From positions 36,246,815-36,310,814 of the forward strand of contig ML660772.1 in assembly GCA_007570785.1 (NCBI GenBank): a DNA stretch of 64,000 nucleotides, read 5' to 3'. This stretch comes from Antilocapra americana. Lineage: Eukaryota; Chordata; Mammalia; Artiodactyla; Antilocapridae. Both the position numbers and the translations under genes were made by a program. This document shows, piece after piece, positions 45,339 through 56,095 of the stretch (positions are counted from its first letter, which is position 1; the number at the start of each line of letters is the position of its first letter). The notes beneath the pieces were generated by a model, which made no database searches, was not told where the DNA came from, and saw nothing but the letters and a program-made list of their open reading frames with translations.

Positions 45339-46811
45339 AAACAAAGCTAGTGGAGGTGATGGAATTCCAGTTGAGCTATTTCAAATCCTAAAAGATGATG
45401 CTGTGAAAGTGCTGCACTCAATATGCCAGCAAATTTGGAAAACTGAGCAGTGGCCACAGAACTGGAAAAGGTCAGTTTTCATTCCAATCCCAAAGAAAGG
45501 CAATGCCAAAGAATGCTCAAACTACCACACAATTGCACTCATCTCACAGCTAGTAAAGTAATGCTCAAAATTCTCCAAGCCAGGCTTCAACAATGCATGA
45601 ACCATGAACTTCCACATGTTCAAGCTGGATTTAGAAAAGGCAGAGGAACCAGAGATCAAATTGCCAACATCCACTGGATCATCAAAAGAGCAAGAGAGTT
45701 CCAGAAAAACATCTACTTCTGCTTTACTGACTATGCCAAAGCCTTTGACTGTGTGGATCACAATAAACTGTGGAAAATTCTTCAAGAGATGGGAATACCA
45801 GACCACCTGACGTGCCTCCTGAGAAGCCTGTATGAAGGTTAAGAAGCAACAGTTAGAACTGGACCTGGATAACAGACTGGTTCCAAATCAGGAAAGGAGT
45901 ACGTCAAGGCTGTATATTGTCACCCTGCTTATTTAACTTATACACAGAGTACACCATGAGAAATGCTGGGCTGGATGAAGCACAAGCTGGAATGAAGACT
46001 GCCAGGAGAAATATCAATAACCTCAGATATGCAGATGACACCAGCCTTATGGCAGAAAGTGAAGAAGAACTAAAGAGCCTCTTGATGAAAGTGAAAGAGG
46101 AGAGTGAAAAAACTTAAAGCTTAAAGCTCAATGTTCAGAAAACTAAGATCAAGGCATCTGGTCCCATCATTTCATGGCAAATAGATGGGGAAATAATGGA
46201 AGCAGTGACAGACTTTATTTTCTTGGGCCTCAAAATCACTGCAGATGGTGACTGCAGCCATGAAATAAAAAGACACTTGGCTCCTTGGAAGAAAAGTTAT
46301 GACCAACCTAGACAGCTTATTAAGAAGCAGAGACATTACTTTGCCAACAAAGGTCCATCTAGTCAAAACTTTGTTTTTTTTCAGTAGTCATGTGTAGATG
46401 TGAGAGTTGGACTATAAAGAAAGCTGAGCACTGAAGAAATGATGCTTTGAACTGTGGTGTTGGAGAAGACTCTTCAGAGTCCTCTGGACACCAAGGAGAA
46501 CCAACAAGTACATCCTAAAGGAAATCAGTCCTGAATATTCATTGGAAGGACTGATGTGGAAGCTGCAACTATAATACTTTAGCCACCTGATACAAAGAAC
46601 TGATTCATTTGAAAAAACCCTGATGCTGGGAAAGATTGAAGGTGGGAGGAGAAGGGGAAAACAGAGGATGAGATGGCTGAATGGCATCACTGACTTGATG
46701 GACATGGGTTTGGGTAGACTCCGGGAGTTGGTGATGGACAGGAAAGCCTGGCGTGCTGCAGTCCATGGGGTCGCAAAGAGTCAGACACAACTGAGCAACT
46801 GAACTGAACTG
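45339..46811 (+). mobile_element. BovB LINE, 5'-truncated, with perfect 11-bp target-site duplication
   Basis: AGGGAGGATAC is found at 45328-45338 and 46812-46822. The element runs from the reverse transcriptase region to the complete 3' end (CAACTGAGCAACTGAACTGA). Open pieces 45450-45842 and 45917-46117 hold reverse transcriptase blocks, with YADD at about 46028-46039, separated by stop and frame changes. It is antisense to CTTNBP2 within an intron. The clean duplication suggests it is the youngest BovB in the window. Confidence 0.95.
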
Positions 46812-46822
46812 AGGGAGGATAC

Positions 46823-47413
46823 TTAAAATTTGTACAACTGATTATCCTAATATCAAAGCCAAAAGGAATAGGTCTAATAATGTATTTGAATGAAACTCTG
46901 TGGGGGAGGGATTTTGATCTACTGTTTTCACTGCTATATTTCTAGTGTTTAGAAAAAAACTTGGTACATGGTATACACCTCATGTAGGAAGAAAAGCTGA
47001 CTCACTTATAAACACCTTAAACTGGCATTGAATATGTCTATAATTAAAGAACACATACTTCTAAAAGTTTTAGGTTCACTTCTGAATGCACATTGGCATA
47101 TATTTCTTTCTTTTTATGTGTCAGCTTTTATTACATAAATATAACTGTGTGGATCCCAAGAAAATCAAATTGCTGAAAAGCAGATGATCATTAACATGGT
47201 AAAGATAAATTTAATTTCAGAATTCTAGTATGAATGGCAGGTAGGGGGCTCTCAACTCTTTGTGGAATGTACCTACCACAGGCTTTATTCCATGAAAATA
47301 CACAGTGAAATCCTCAAAATTTTGCTTTGTTGGATGCAGAGTGATAAACATAAAGCACACTGGCATTCACAAACCATCGCATGGGTACACACATCTCATG
47401 CCTGCCCCCTTAC
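46823..47413 (-). other. CTTNBP2: CTTNBP2 intron
   Basis: Unique A/T-rich sequence up to the donor site GTAAGG. I see nothing further. Confidence 0.65.
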
Positions 47414-47596
47414 CTTCTTCACTCAAGTCCGGCTTGTTCCAGGTGGGCGAAGAGAACCGGCCAGACTTCTTGCGAGGGCTGGTGCTCACCTTTCTCCAGG
47501 CGCCACTCTCTTTTTTCTTGCTGCAACTGCTGTAACTTGAAACTATGGACAGAGGGAAGCTTCCTCCTTTGAAATCAGCTGTATGCTGGTCCAGCT
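47414..47596 (-). CDS. CTTNBP2: CTTNBP2 coding exon (60 codons)
   Basis: Starts after TTGTTTCAG (complement) by completing a Glu codon, then [20 protein letters not shown] through a basic Ser/Lys segment ([20 protein letters not shown]) to [10 protein letters not shown], and ends G|GTAAGG. Two bases in, one base out, fitting both neighbours. It follows the folded AAA-like segment and starts the disordered tail. The basic cluster could act in binding or targeting, which is inference. A very close match to CTTNBP2 of other mammals, from memory. Confidence 0.95.
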
Positions 47597-47954
47597 CTGA
47601 AACAACATAAACCACATTTTGCCAGAAGGACAGAAGCAAGAGCACAGTTGCACAGAGTCAAGCAAAATCCAACATTTCTAACACTTAAAGCAATAGCCTC
47701 TTCAAAATCAGGGGCCTATCATACCCAGGCAGGGGTTTGTCCACCAGCAAACATTACTTTGAAGTCTGGTATTTAAACATGAGCCAGTAATTAAGAGAGA
47801 GCAAGTGAGTTAGTTTTGAAGCAGTGCTGTGAACATCCATTACGTGGAGATAATCTCACTCGTTACAAAGAGAGAAAACAGTTTCCTAAAAGCCAGTTCA
47901 AGCAGGCATTACCTAAGAGTGAATTTCCTCTCCTCCCAGCATGGACCCACATAC
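47597..47954 (-). other. CTTNBP2: CTTNBP2 intron (358 bp)
   Basis: Short intron with GTATGT donor and TTTCAG acceptor. No repeat recognised. Confidence 0.8.
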
Positions 47955-48154
47955 CTGCTCTCTGGAGAGGACAGCCATGCAGAACAGCTTTATTAAGCAA
48001 AATGCTGAGAGCAGCTCTAACCACGGCCTGCTGCCCTTGGCTGGGGTGTTTAGTTGTTTGCCCAAGGCCGGGTTGTCTTTTCACAGAGGCTCTTGACAGT
48101 ATTGCTTCTTGAACTCTGGGTGCAATCACAGCATTCCACAGCTTAGACATCCAC
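47955..48154 (-). CDS. CTTNBP2: CTTNBP2 coding exon (66 codons; AAA-lid-like region)
   Basis: Starts at the G after CTCTCTCGGAAG, completing a Lys codon, then encodes [20 protein letters not shown] and on to [19 protein letters not shown]; donor G|GTATGT. One base in, one base out. The start (WMSKLWN...IAPRVQEAI) lines up with the neuron navigator proteins' segment WFTDLWNYSIIPYLLEA (from memory), supporting a shared AAA-type lid fold. It is missing a residue pair against human between GQTT and HPSQG (human TTAKRHPS), a small in-frame difference. Confidence 0.95.
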
Positions 48155-49854
48155 CTTCCGAGAGAGGGTTCACAGTTAGGACCCAGGCTCCCAGGAATCA
48201 CACACACCTCTACCCGGGACAGAGCTGAAGACCCTGAACAAGGCCTAAGTGTTTCTACGCACAGGCTGTCTTTCCCAGGTTGTTTCAGAATAAGTGAAAT
48301 TATCCAACACCAAAGCAGTTTGAATTTGCCTTATAAATAACAATGTATTTCTAATGAAACAGTTTACCCGTTTCTGGAGCACTGGAGTGCTGAATAAATG
48401 AATGCACAAATAAATATGTTTTAGTATTTATGCCATTGGGATACATTTTACGATCACTGGCAAATTAAATCTTCCTGCTCTGCAGGGGCTTGGTGTCTAC
48501 ACATGGCAGGTGAGCCCTGAGGAGCGGGGATGGGGTCAACCAGCCACGGCCCCAGGTGGACTCTGCATGAATAGCTGGAGCTGCTGCAGGGCTTTAATCC
48601 AAATTTAGAGCACTCAGTGCCAATCCAAATTCCTTCAAAAAGATTATACTCCGTTGTAGCATTAAAGAACAGTTAATGCCATTAAAAGCTGTAGACAAAA
48701 CCACATCACCTAGAAGAGGAAAGTCTTCAAAGCTATCAGATATTGGCATAAGCCTTTCAAGACTTTGAAATGATCACCCAGTATCAAGCATCTATGGTCA
48801 GCTTCTCTGTTAATGTGGAGGGACATGTAATTCAGGGGAAAAAAGAAAAGACCACACAGTTACTCCTAAAGGTGCTGAAGAGGTAAGGATACACGCTTTG
48901 GTTAAAAAAAAAAAAATTAAAAAAGCAGTTCCTTAATATGGCTGTTAGGAGATAAGTCTCCGTGGCATTTCTGTATGTTCGTGTCAGCTGTTGTCCTGGG
49001 TTATCTTTTCAAGGATGTTAGCAGTGTACACAGACTTGAGAATAGAGATAATGTCTCCTTCTGGAGCAGAGGGCAGATTGTTTCCTGACTAGGATGATGA
49101 TGAGTTATCTTCCTTCCAGGGCAAGGGGTGGGCAGATTTGCCAGCATTCCCTGTTAGAAGATGGGGTGATTCCCAAGCTCATAGTTCCTACAGCTTTGCT
49201 GCTAAAGCCAGCATCCACCTGGGCTGCTACGCATCACCCGGTGGGACCTGAGGAGCTGGGAAACACTGCAGATGGTGCAGATAGCTGGGCCGCGGCTGTG
49301 CTCTGAGTGACGAGGAGTTGGCCTCTGACCCAGCATTTGCACCCAGCAGGCTGACCTGTCAGCTTGCAAATAGGGTACAAGTCTCAGAGCCTCTAGTTTT
49401 TGACAATGATTGTGCTGTAGACAGGAAAAGCCAAATATAGCTCCTAAGAATCTTGAGATTCTGGATGTAAGGGGAAAAAAAGGCTCAAAGGTAATCATGA
49501 TACTGAAAGAATCGGGTAATTATATGAATAAATATACTGCTTTTTAATAAGAAATTACTATGTATTTTTAAATATAGCACTTTTCCTCAATTAGCTGTTA
49601 TTAATTGATAGTTTGTATTACAATAGAGAAGACTTATTACTTGCATCCCTTGTTTTCCAAAATAGATTTCTTTCCAGAATGCCAGAAAGTACAGAATCAA
49701 ATCTAAGAGCGAATTGTAGAGCCCTTACTAAGGATGTTGGATGATGACAAATTCCTTCCTCCTTTCAATTTCCTTCTGATATTCTATGTCACTAACCTTA
49801 CTGTATGTCTATTTTTATAAGCTGCTACAACGGAAAATATAGTAAGTTGATAAG
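48155..49854 (-). other. CTTNBP2: CTTNBP2 intron
   Basis: No recognised repeat before the SINE fragment at 49855. Open frames 49094-49498 on both strands overlap each other and have no family signature. Confidence 0.65.
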
Positions 49855-49995
49855 TCTACTCTGTCCATGGAATTCTCCAGGCAGGAATACTTGAGTGGGT
49901 AGCCATTCCCTTCTCCAGGGGATATTTCTCACCCAGGGATTGAACCCGGGCCTCCTGCATTGCAAGGAGATTCTTTACTACCTGAGCTATTACTC
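49855..49995 (-). mobile_element. Truncated Bov-tA SINE, antisense strand
   Basis: CTACTCTGTCCATGGAATTC, then TTGAACCCGGGCCTCCTGCA (box B in complement) to CCTGAGCTATTAC. The head and the Bov-A end are partly lost. Confidence 0.85.
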
Positions 49996-50376
49996 ATATA
50001 AGTGCATAAATATCATTAATAAAAGAGCAAGCTTTTCAGTTCATCAGTAGAATGTGTTTTTGTTTTGGGCTACAGGGTACTCGACTGAATTTCTTATGTG
50101 GGCCTTCCACAGGAGATACTGCACAGCAAGCCACATATGGCTCTGATGAGAGTTTTGAAAACAGAGGAAACCTGTGATCTATCCAGTCTTAGCAAAAATG
50201 GTTTCCTTAGGAACCGCCCAACACCCAAGTCATGGTCGTCCTCTGACAAGCGGGCAGGGCTCCGCTTTCCACGCTGATGACAGGAGCGGTGTGGCTTTCT
50301 CACTCTCAAACATTCCTGACTGGCCAGGGCTCTACTTTCAATACTCTAAAGGCAAAGAAGGACCAATGACACTTAC

Positions 50377-50555
50377 TTCACTGTTGCTTGGGCGTGCCCT
50401 GGGATTACAGGACAGGACAGGAAATACTTGGGCCCAAGAAGTGCTTCTGGTGTGCCCAAGCGGGCCAGGCACGAGTTGAGCTGGCGCCACACGGCCAGGG
50501 CCCAGTCGACCGTCTTGCACACGGGGTCGCAGGGAGAGGGCACCTGACCTCTGAA
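50377..50555 (-). CDS. CTTNBP2: CTTNBP2 coding exon (59 codons; AAA-lid-like region)
   Basis: Begins after CTCTCTCTCCAG with TTC (phase 0), encodes [30 protein letters not shown] and [19 protein letters not shown], and ends with AA|GTAAGT. The pattern of W..LN..L followed by GP+.FLSCP is shared with the C-terminal AAA domain of neuron navigators (NAV2/3: IGPRLFLSCP, from memory). So this exon belongs to a folded lid-type domain rather than the disordered tail. Some positions differ from human (K to R, V to I, V to A). Confidence 0.95.
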
Positions 50556-51609
50556 CTGGAGAGAGAGGAGGAAAGCGGGGCTGGGGTCAGAACAGTGCTC
50601 ACCGTCCTTTTGTTTCCAACCATCTAAAATCAAAACTATAAAACGAAACTGTAGCCAAATCTGGTCTGATCTTCACTGGGGGTGAGTGAAAGAGGGATTA
50701 GGTAATAACATACCCTGTTAGGTGTGTCAGCGTGAGATACAGATCTGTAGTTTGTGACATGAAATGAAAGGAGGCAGACCTGACAGTGCAGTGAGACACC
50801 CTGGATGAGGTATCTTACTTGGATGAATTCTTAAACATCAGTGCTGGAAGAAATCACTTTTCACATGCGTACAGAATCTCTCACAAGGACTTGCAAATAG
50901 GAGGTGTTCAAAAAAGGATTTTGAATAAATGAAATAGAAATGACATTAAATAGTTTAAAATGGATAAGTGGTAAGGTGGCATATTGGAATCTATGGCATG
51001 TTCACTTTGTCTTATTTTTAATTTCCCTAGAAAGAAAGTCTCAGCTAAAATGCTAACTTAAAATGTACACAACTGTGCTAGCATGAAGATATGTTTTCAA
51101 ATTTTAAAATGTGCAAATTTTAAGTAATAGTGTGTAACACACATGGTTGAATAGGAGCAATTCTTTTTAGAATTACATCTTATACAAGAGTCCCTTTTTG
51201 GTACTAAAGAGGATTCACCAAAAGGACAAAGATTTATATACTATGAAGAGAAACCTATCATCAAATATTTAGAAGTCAGATATATATATAGCAATTAACT
51301 CTAGTTTTATAAGAAACACATCCATGTAAATCTCTACTTTACCAAGGTATTATGATATTGACACAGGATAATATGTGAATGTTTGTATATCCTACATCAA
51401 GGATAGAATTTGGCATAGAAAAATGCAAGAGTGGTTCAGCGATTCTGGCAACTTCATTAAAGTGACATCACTGTGTCACATGAGGCTTTGGGATCTGTTA
51501 TAATTTTCCATTTTTTCAAAAGAGGATCATATTTTCCCCACTTTCTCTGATAGTCTTCGAGTGAAAATGAGATCATGGGCTACAATTAATAGGTGAATAT
51601 TAATTTCCT
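50556..51609 (-). other. CTTNBP2: CTTNBP2 intron (left part)
   Basis: Unique A/T-rich sequence with no recognised repeat or motif. Confidence 0.6.
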
Positions 51610-51814
51610 TGGGTATCCCTGGTGGCTCAGACAGTAAAGAATCTGTCCACAATGCAGGAGACCCAGGTTCGATCCTGGGTGGGTAAGATACCCTGGAGGA
51701 GGGAATGGCAACCCACTCCAGTATTCTTGCCTGGAGAATTCCATGGACAGAGGATCCTGGTGGGTACAGTCCATGGGGTTGCAAAGAGTCAGACTAACAC
51801 TTTCTTTCACTTTC
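51610..51814 (+). mobile_element. Bov-tA type SINE
   Basis: Head GGGTATCCCTGGTGGCTCAG, box B GGTTCGATCC. AATTTCCT flanks it at 51602-51609 and 51815-51822. Confidence 0.93.
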
Positions 51815-52243
51815 AATTTCCTACTAAAGAAGGTACAATTATTTTTTATTAAATATGACAATTGGTCTTCTCCAAAAAAGGTCTGTTTACTTTCATTCCT
51901 GTGAGAAACTGAAGAAACTGTGATCACATGCCAGTGCACTTCTAAGCGCCCCCAAAGATTAAGTTACAAGACTTCTGTTGTTTTGCAGTTGTCTTCATTT
52001 CCACTGTATACCTACCCCAGGAATCCATTTTATTAACCCACTTGAAGTGGTTCCTGGTAAATTAAAGGCGTTACCCTTCCTCCCCACTTTCTGTTTCTTA
52101 CAGCACACCCCGCTTGCCCAGCCTCAAACACAATGGAGAAAAGTGTAGTGCTTGAAGATCAGAACTTTCCTTTCAAAATAAGTAAAATCAATCCTTTTCA
52201 AACTATGTTTACCAGAGAGCTGGGAGAGGGAGAGGGTTAGGGA

Positions 52244-52315
52244 AGATTTCAAGGAAGATTAGCATGGCCCCCGTGCAAGAAAGACACAGAAATTCATGAA
52301 GCATTCCATGTTTTT
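52244..52315 (+). pseudogene. U6 snRNA pseudogene (3' two thirds)
   Basis: GGAAGATTAGCATGGCCCCC, then GTGCAAGAAAGACACAGAAA and CATGAAGCATTCCATGTTTT match the U6 snRNA 3' part, with a terminal T run. The first 40 or so U6 bases are replaced by a purine-rich sequence, so the 5' stem and promoter-proximal part are lost. It is sense on the plus strand, antisense to CTTNBP2. Not a functional snRNA gene. Confidence 0.82.
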
Positions 52316-53824
52316 CTCTTAGACCAACCAGGCACTCTGCTGTGTCACTGTAGCTTCCTCCTTGATGGAAAAATGGAGCCTTCTGGTGAGAACGGGGGAA
52401 GCTATGCATATTTGAGGAGCCATGGGTACTTGGGAAATCCCTAAATCTCCCTTTCAATTTTATTGTAAACTGCAAACTGCTCTAAAAATAATAAGGTCTT
52501 TAAGAAAAATACTGGTATCTTTTGCAGTTCTTTAGGGGAGTTTTTTAGCAGTAAGATTTAAATATTAATAGTGATGAAGTTAATGGAAGCATCAATGATT
52601 TGAAAAGCTACAAACCCGTGACTGTTTTTATCTTACCTTTCTTCCTACTGGCTGAGGTCATATAATAGATGTGCTTTGGTCAAATGCGTGTATTTATGAT
52701 CAGGCAACTGACTTTGGCAGAGCTTGGGGCAGACGATTTCTGATTCAGTTAGGAACTTTAGGTAGTAATTGAAATCACCACTAGTAGGGACTGTTCACTT
52801 TTACCAAAGGCATTCCTGCTGTAACCTTCTCCCTCCGCCACCCTCCCCCAGCCCTCGTCTACAAATGCATGCATGTTCACATGCCCTAACACAACAGACA
52901 CAAGAGATTTTGTTCAGGAACTTGGTGGAGCACTCTGGTGTTGGGAAGATAGCTCTAGCCAAGGTCTCTGGCAGAAGGGTGGGCATGAAACCAGTTCTGG
53001 TTAATGAACCATTAAGGGGAAATCTTCTGATTCTGGGAGTTGCAGAAAAAGATGCTGTCCCCCTGATAAGGAGGCAGCAAAAGAAGCCTAAGTTCCCTCT
53101 GCACAGCGTGGCATCCTGCTCCCTACCTAGTCTGTGTGACGGTGTGGTGCCCGAAGCCTTGCAGAAGCCAGGGAGTCCTGAAGAGAGGCCAAGAAAGTCG
53201 CCCAGACCTGGGACCTGAGTGTGAATGGACGTCAGCAAGTCAGCAACGCTTACTGCAAGGCATCTGGTTATCTAAGGGAAAAAAGCCTCTTTTTGTGCTT
53301 GAAGCAGCTAACAGTAGGGTGTCGTATTACCTACAGCTTAAAGTCCTCTGCTGATACAATAAAGATCCTGTCCTCCGAGTGTGGCCCATCGTGCAGGATT
53401 AAACAATAATATCTTGCTAAATCGAGCTCTTTTATTTCAAATTCACCCAGACAGTTAGCTACTGGCCTAATTTAAGAATATGATGACATTAGAGAATAAT
53501 GTGCTCAAATTGGTAAGCACTAATTGTTATTTTGATAGAATGCAGAATATTTACTATGAAAAATCACTAAAAGTGATTATTCTTCTTAAAAATGTGTCAA
53601 CAGAGATTTCTAATTTTTTCATGTGATTTTTTAATAGTTACTATAACACATTATAACAAATACTAAAACTAGTTTGAGTAGACGGATAATGAAGGCTCCA
53701 AGGAAACACTACCTTTTCCTTAAGAGGAATGATTAATTTTCTAATCTAGTCTCAGCATTTAAACTCAGGGAGACCCCTTGAGAATGGTTAATTAAAACAG
53801 TAAAACCTATCTGCCCTTTTTTGC
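52316..53824 (-). other. CTTNBP2: CTTNBP2 intron (part)
   Basis: Two mutually antisense open frames (52769-53218 plus, 52801-53238 minus) lie here without similarity to a known family. Otherwise no repeat recognised. Confidence 0.5.
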
Positions 53825-53940
53825 GGGGGGGGGGGCATACCACATGGCATGTGAGAGCTTAGTTTCCCAAGGAGGATCAAACCTGCACCCCTTGCACTGA
53901 AAGCCTAGTCTGAGCCACTGAACCGTCAGGGAGGTCTATT
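53825..53940 (-). mobile_element. CHR-type SINE fragment, antisense
   Basis: After a G-run, ACCACATGGCATGTGAGAGC through GAGGATCAAACCTGCACCCC to GAACCGTCAGGGAGGTCT reads in complement as a CHR/tRNA-headed cetartiodactyl SINE. A (GTT)n tract follows (53940-53955). Confidence 0.65.
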
Positions 53941-54022
53941 TGTTGTTGTTGTTGTTTTTAATACTTAACATAGTACAGGTACTGCTGTGAGTTTTACATG
54001 CATTATCCTATTTAACCCTTAG

Positions 54023-54250
54023 AGTGCTAGTCGCTCAATTGTGTCCAACTCTTTATGACCCCACGGACTGCAGCCTGCCAGGTTCCTCTGTCCAGAGGAT
54101 TTTTCCAGGCAAGAGTACTGGAGTGGGTTGCCAAGCCCTCCTCCGGGGGATCTTCCTGACCCAGGGATCGAACCCGAGTCTCCTGCCAACCCACATCTCC
54201 TGCACTGCAGCCAGCTTCTTTACTGTCCTTCTCAGCCACCAGGAAAGCCC
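54023..54250 (-). mobile_element. Bov-tA type SINE, antisense strand
   Basis: GTGCTAGTCGCTCAATTGTG to GCCACCAGGAAAGCCC. It ends about 140 bp from the CTTNBP2 exon at 54392. A short internal duplication (CTCCTGC...CTCCTGCACTGC) lies near the box B. Confidence 0.9.
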
Positions 54251-54391
54251 CACTTGACTCTTGCCTCCCCCCAGTGTTTTCTTGCCAGAAGCCACCCAGT
54301 AGGTGGCAGAGCTCAAGCCCAGGCTGCCTGACAGCAGTGCCGGGGATGTTAAGGACCCTCCCCCAGCCACGGGCTGCGTGGGGTCGCTCAC

Positions 54392-54579
54392 CTTACCCAC
54401 AGCCCTCCTCCTGAGGGACCTCTGCAGCACCCCCTGCATGGGCTCGCCGTCCCAGCGCAGCTGCACCCAGCGGAAATGCTGCTGCACCAGCAGGTCGGAG
54501 CCCTGGAGACAGGCCTTGGCGACGGTTCCCATCAGAAAGCAGTTCTCATGGAAGTAGTAGCGTTCAGACGTCCCATTTC
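54392..54579 (-). CDS. CTTNBP2: CTTNBP2 coding exon (62 codons; AAA-like region)
   Basis: Starts after GTTTGTTGTAG with GA, completing a Gly codon, then [39 protein letters not shown] and [12 protein letters not shown]; donor AAG|GTGAGC in phase 0. HFRWV...EP..G.L.R.LRRR corresponds to the navigator AAA segment HNFRWV...EPVKGFLGRFLRRK (from memory), probably the sensor and first lid helix. Several residues near the end (S for F, R for K, A for V, G for N) differ from human, so this edge is less conserved. The open frame that runs on into 54300-54391 is intronic. Confidence 0.95.
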
Positions 54580-54749
54580 CTACAACAAACCGAAGCGGCA
54601 GCCCAACGTCAGCAAGCCATAGCAGGGAACAACCTCAAACAAGGGCAGGGAAGACGGCCATCACGCGTCATGTGTGCTCCAGGGGACAGAGAGATTAGAA
54701 AGCTCTTAAAGCGGCTGGCTTCTTGGGGTGGTCTCTCCACTATCTTTAC

Positions 54750-54902
54750 CTTTCTGGAGGGTACAGGGACTTTCAGTGCTGTGATTTTCCAGAGGTCCCA
54801 AAAAGTCCCCCAGTAACTCAGACAATGAAGATTTTTCCAAGTTCTCTAAGATAACGATGATTTTCTTGTTAGCAGGAGATTGTTTCACTGGGATCAGACA
54901 CG
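54750..54902 (-). CDS. CTTNBP2: CTTNBP2 coding exon (50 codons; Walker-B-like strand)
   Basis: The acceptor is CTTTGACCACAG at 54903; the exon completes a codon with CG, then encodes [39 protein letters not shown] and [10 protein letters not shown], ending G|GTAAAG. IIVILEN is a hydrophobic strand ending in Glu at the place where navigator AAA domains have VIILDN, i.e. the Walker B strand. The next residue is Asn rather than Asp/Glu, so ATP hydrolysis is doubtful (inference). CTTNBP2 is a brain-enriched cortactin-binding scaffold of dendritic spines; its N-terminal coiled coil and ankyrin repeats lie upstream of this window. Confidence 0.95.
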
Positions 54903-54929
54903 CTGTGGTCAAAGCAGAAATTCAGTGAT

Positions 54930-55345
54930 TAAAATGTACCAATGATTTAAATGATCAATGATTAAACCATAAAATGACAGAAATGTACAAACCTGCAAAA
55001 GTTTACTTGTTAGCGAAGATGTGACACAGTGCTCTGACATGGCTGGGAAAGTATAAAGACTCTGGGAAACAGTTTGAAATTACCGAATACAGCTGCAGAT
55101 ACCCCCACACACAACGATCCAACACTAACTAGTTCCATAACAGATCCCAAACAGAATCAATCCAAATGTCCACCAGCAACAGAATAGAACGTATCTTCGT
55201 ACAATGGATTTGAAAATGAACAAACTGTAGCTACAAGCAGCCACATGGAAGACTGTCACAAACAGTATAGTAAACAAATCACACAAGGATACAAACAATA
55301 TGACACCATCATTTGGAGTTCAAACGGCAACATGAAACATATACT
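54930..55345 (+). mobile_element. Old L1 ORF2 end fragment
   Basis: AATCCAAATGTCCACCAGCA and ACTGTAGCTACAAGCAGCCA followed by a CATGGAAGACTGTCACAAA stretch match the end of an old L1 ORF2. Diverged. Confidence 0.65.
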
Positions 55346-55347
55346 TT

Positions 55348-55578
55348 AGGATGGGAGAATGGCATTGAAACATGTTAATTATCATATGTGAAATCAATCG
55401 CCAGCCCAGGATTGATGCTCGGGGCTGGTGCACCGAGATGTCCCAGGGGGAGGGAATCGGGAGGGAGGAGGGAGGGGGGTTCTGGGGAGCATATGTAAAC
55501 CCATGGCAATTTCATGTCATTGTATGGCAAAACCAATAAAATAAATCAATAAATAAAATATGAAAAAAATAAAATAAA
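55348..55578 (+). mobile_element. 5'-truncated ruminant L1 3' end with A-rich tail
   Basis: AGGATGGGAGAATGGCATTG through CCAGCCCAGGATTGATGCTC and a G-rich block matches the L1 at about 945-1150. The A-rich tail (55535-55578) runs straight into a short BovB piece. Confidence 0.9.
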
Positions 55579-55604
55579 AAGCAGAGACATTACTTTGCCA
55601 ACAA
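55579..55604 (+). repeat. 26-bp BovB fragment directly after an L1 tail
   Basis: AAGCAGAGACATTACTTTGC plus six more bases is identical to BovB at 46325-46350. It has no neighbouring BovB sequence on either side. Confidence 0.7.
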
Positions 55605-55959
55605 TAACAACAAAAAAACTGTTTTTAAAAAGCAGAGAAATGATTACAAAAGCAAGACCAGTGGCTACCTCCAGAAGGAAGGGTTTATGAACAAGGGTGG
55701 GGCACGCGGGCCCATTATGGAAGCTAGGGATGTTCTATTCTTGTGATCTGGTCAGTGGTTAAATTATCATTTTATTTTATTCATCGATCTATAAAAATAG
55801 GTAGTATGTATTTTATAGATGGATATTTCAGAATACAAAGGGTCAAAATCCTTCAATGAGGATTGAATCCTTGAAATTAAATTTATTTTAATGAATTTAA
55901 TCCTTTAAATTACAGATATGTAAAATTTTCATAAAATTATGGAGACAGGACCTCAGAGA

Positions 55960-56095
55960 TAAACAGATCCCTCCTTTCATTTCATAGATCTCAGAGATGT
56001 TAAGGAGATTTGACCAAGGCTTCAGAAACAGTGAAAAGGAAGGACCACAATCTGGGTCTTGTGATTCTTATTTTAGGGGTCCTCACACTAAAGAC
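55960..56095 (+). repeat. MIR SINE fragment (tentative)
   Basis: GAGATGTTAAGGAGATTTGA, CCAAGGCTTCAGAAACAGTG and AATCTGGGTCTTGTGATTCT follow the MIR core order with heavy divergence. Confidence 0.5.

Noticed and set aside
52769..53238. Two overlapping open frames (149 codons plus, 145 codons minus), among the longest outside repeats
   Set aside because: They are antisense to each other, lie within a CTTNBP2 intron, have no recognised family motif, and codon use looks non-selected. Chance open frames in a GC-richer stretch are likelier.
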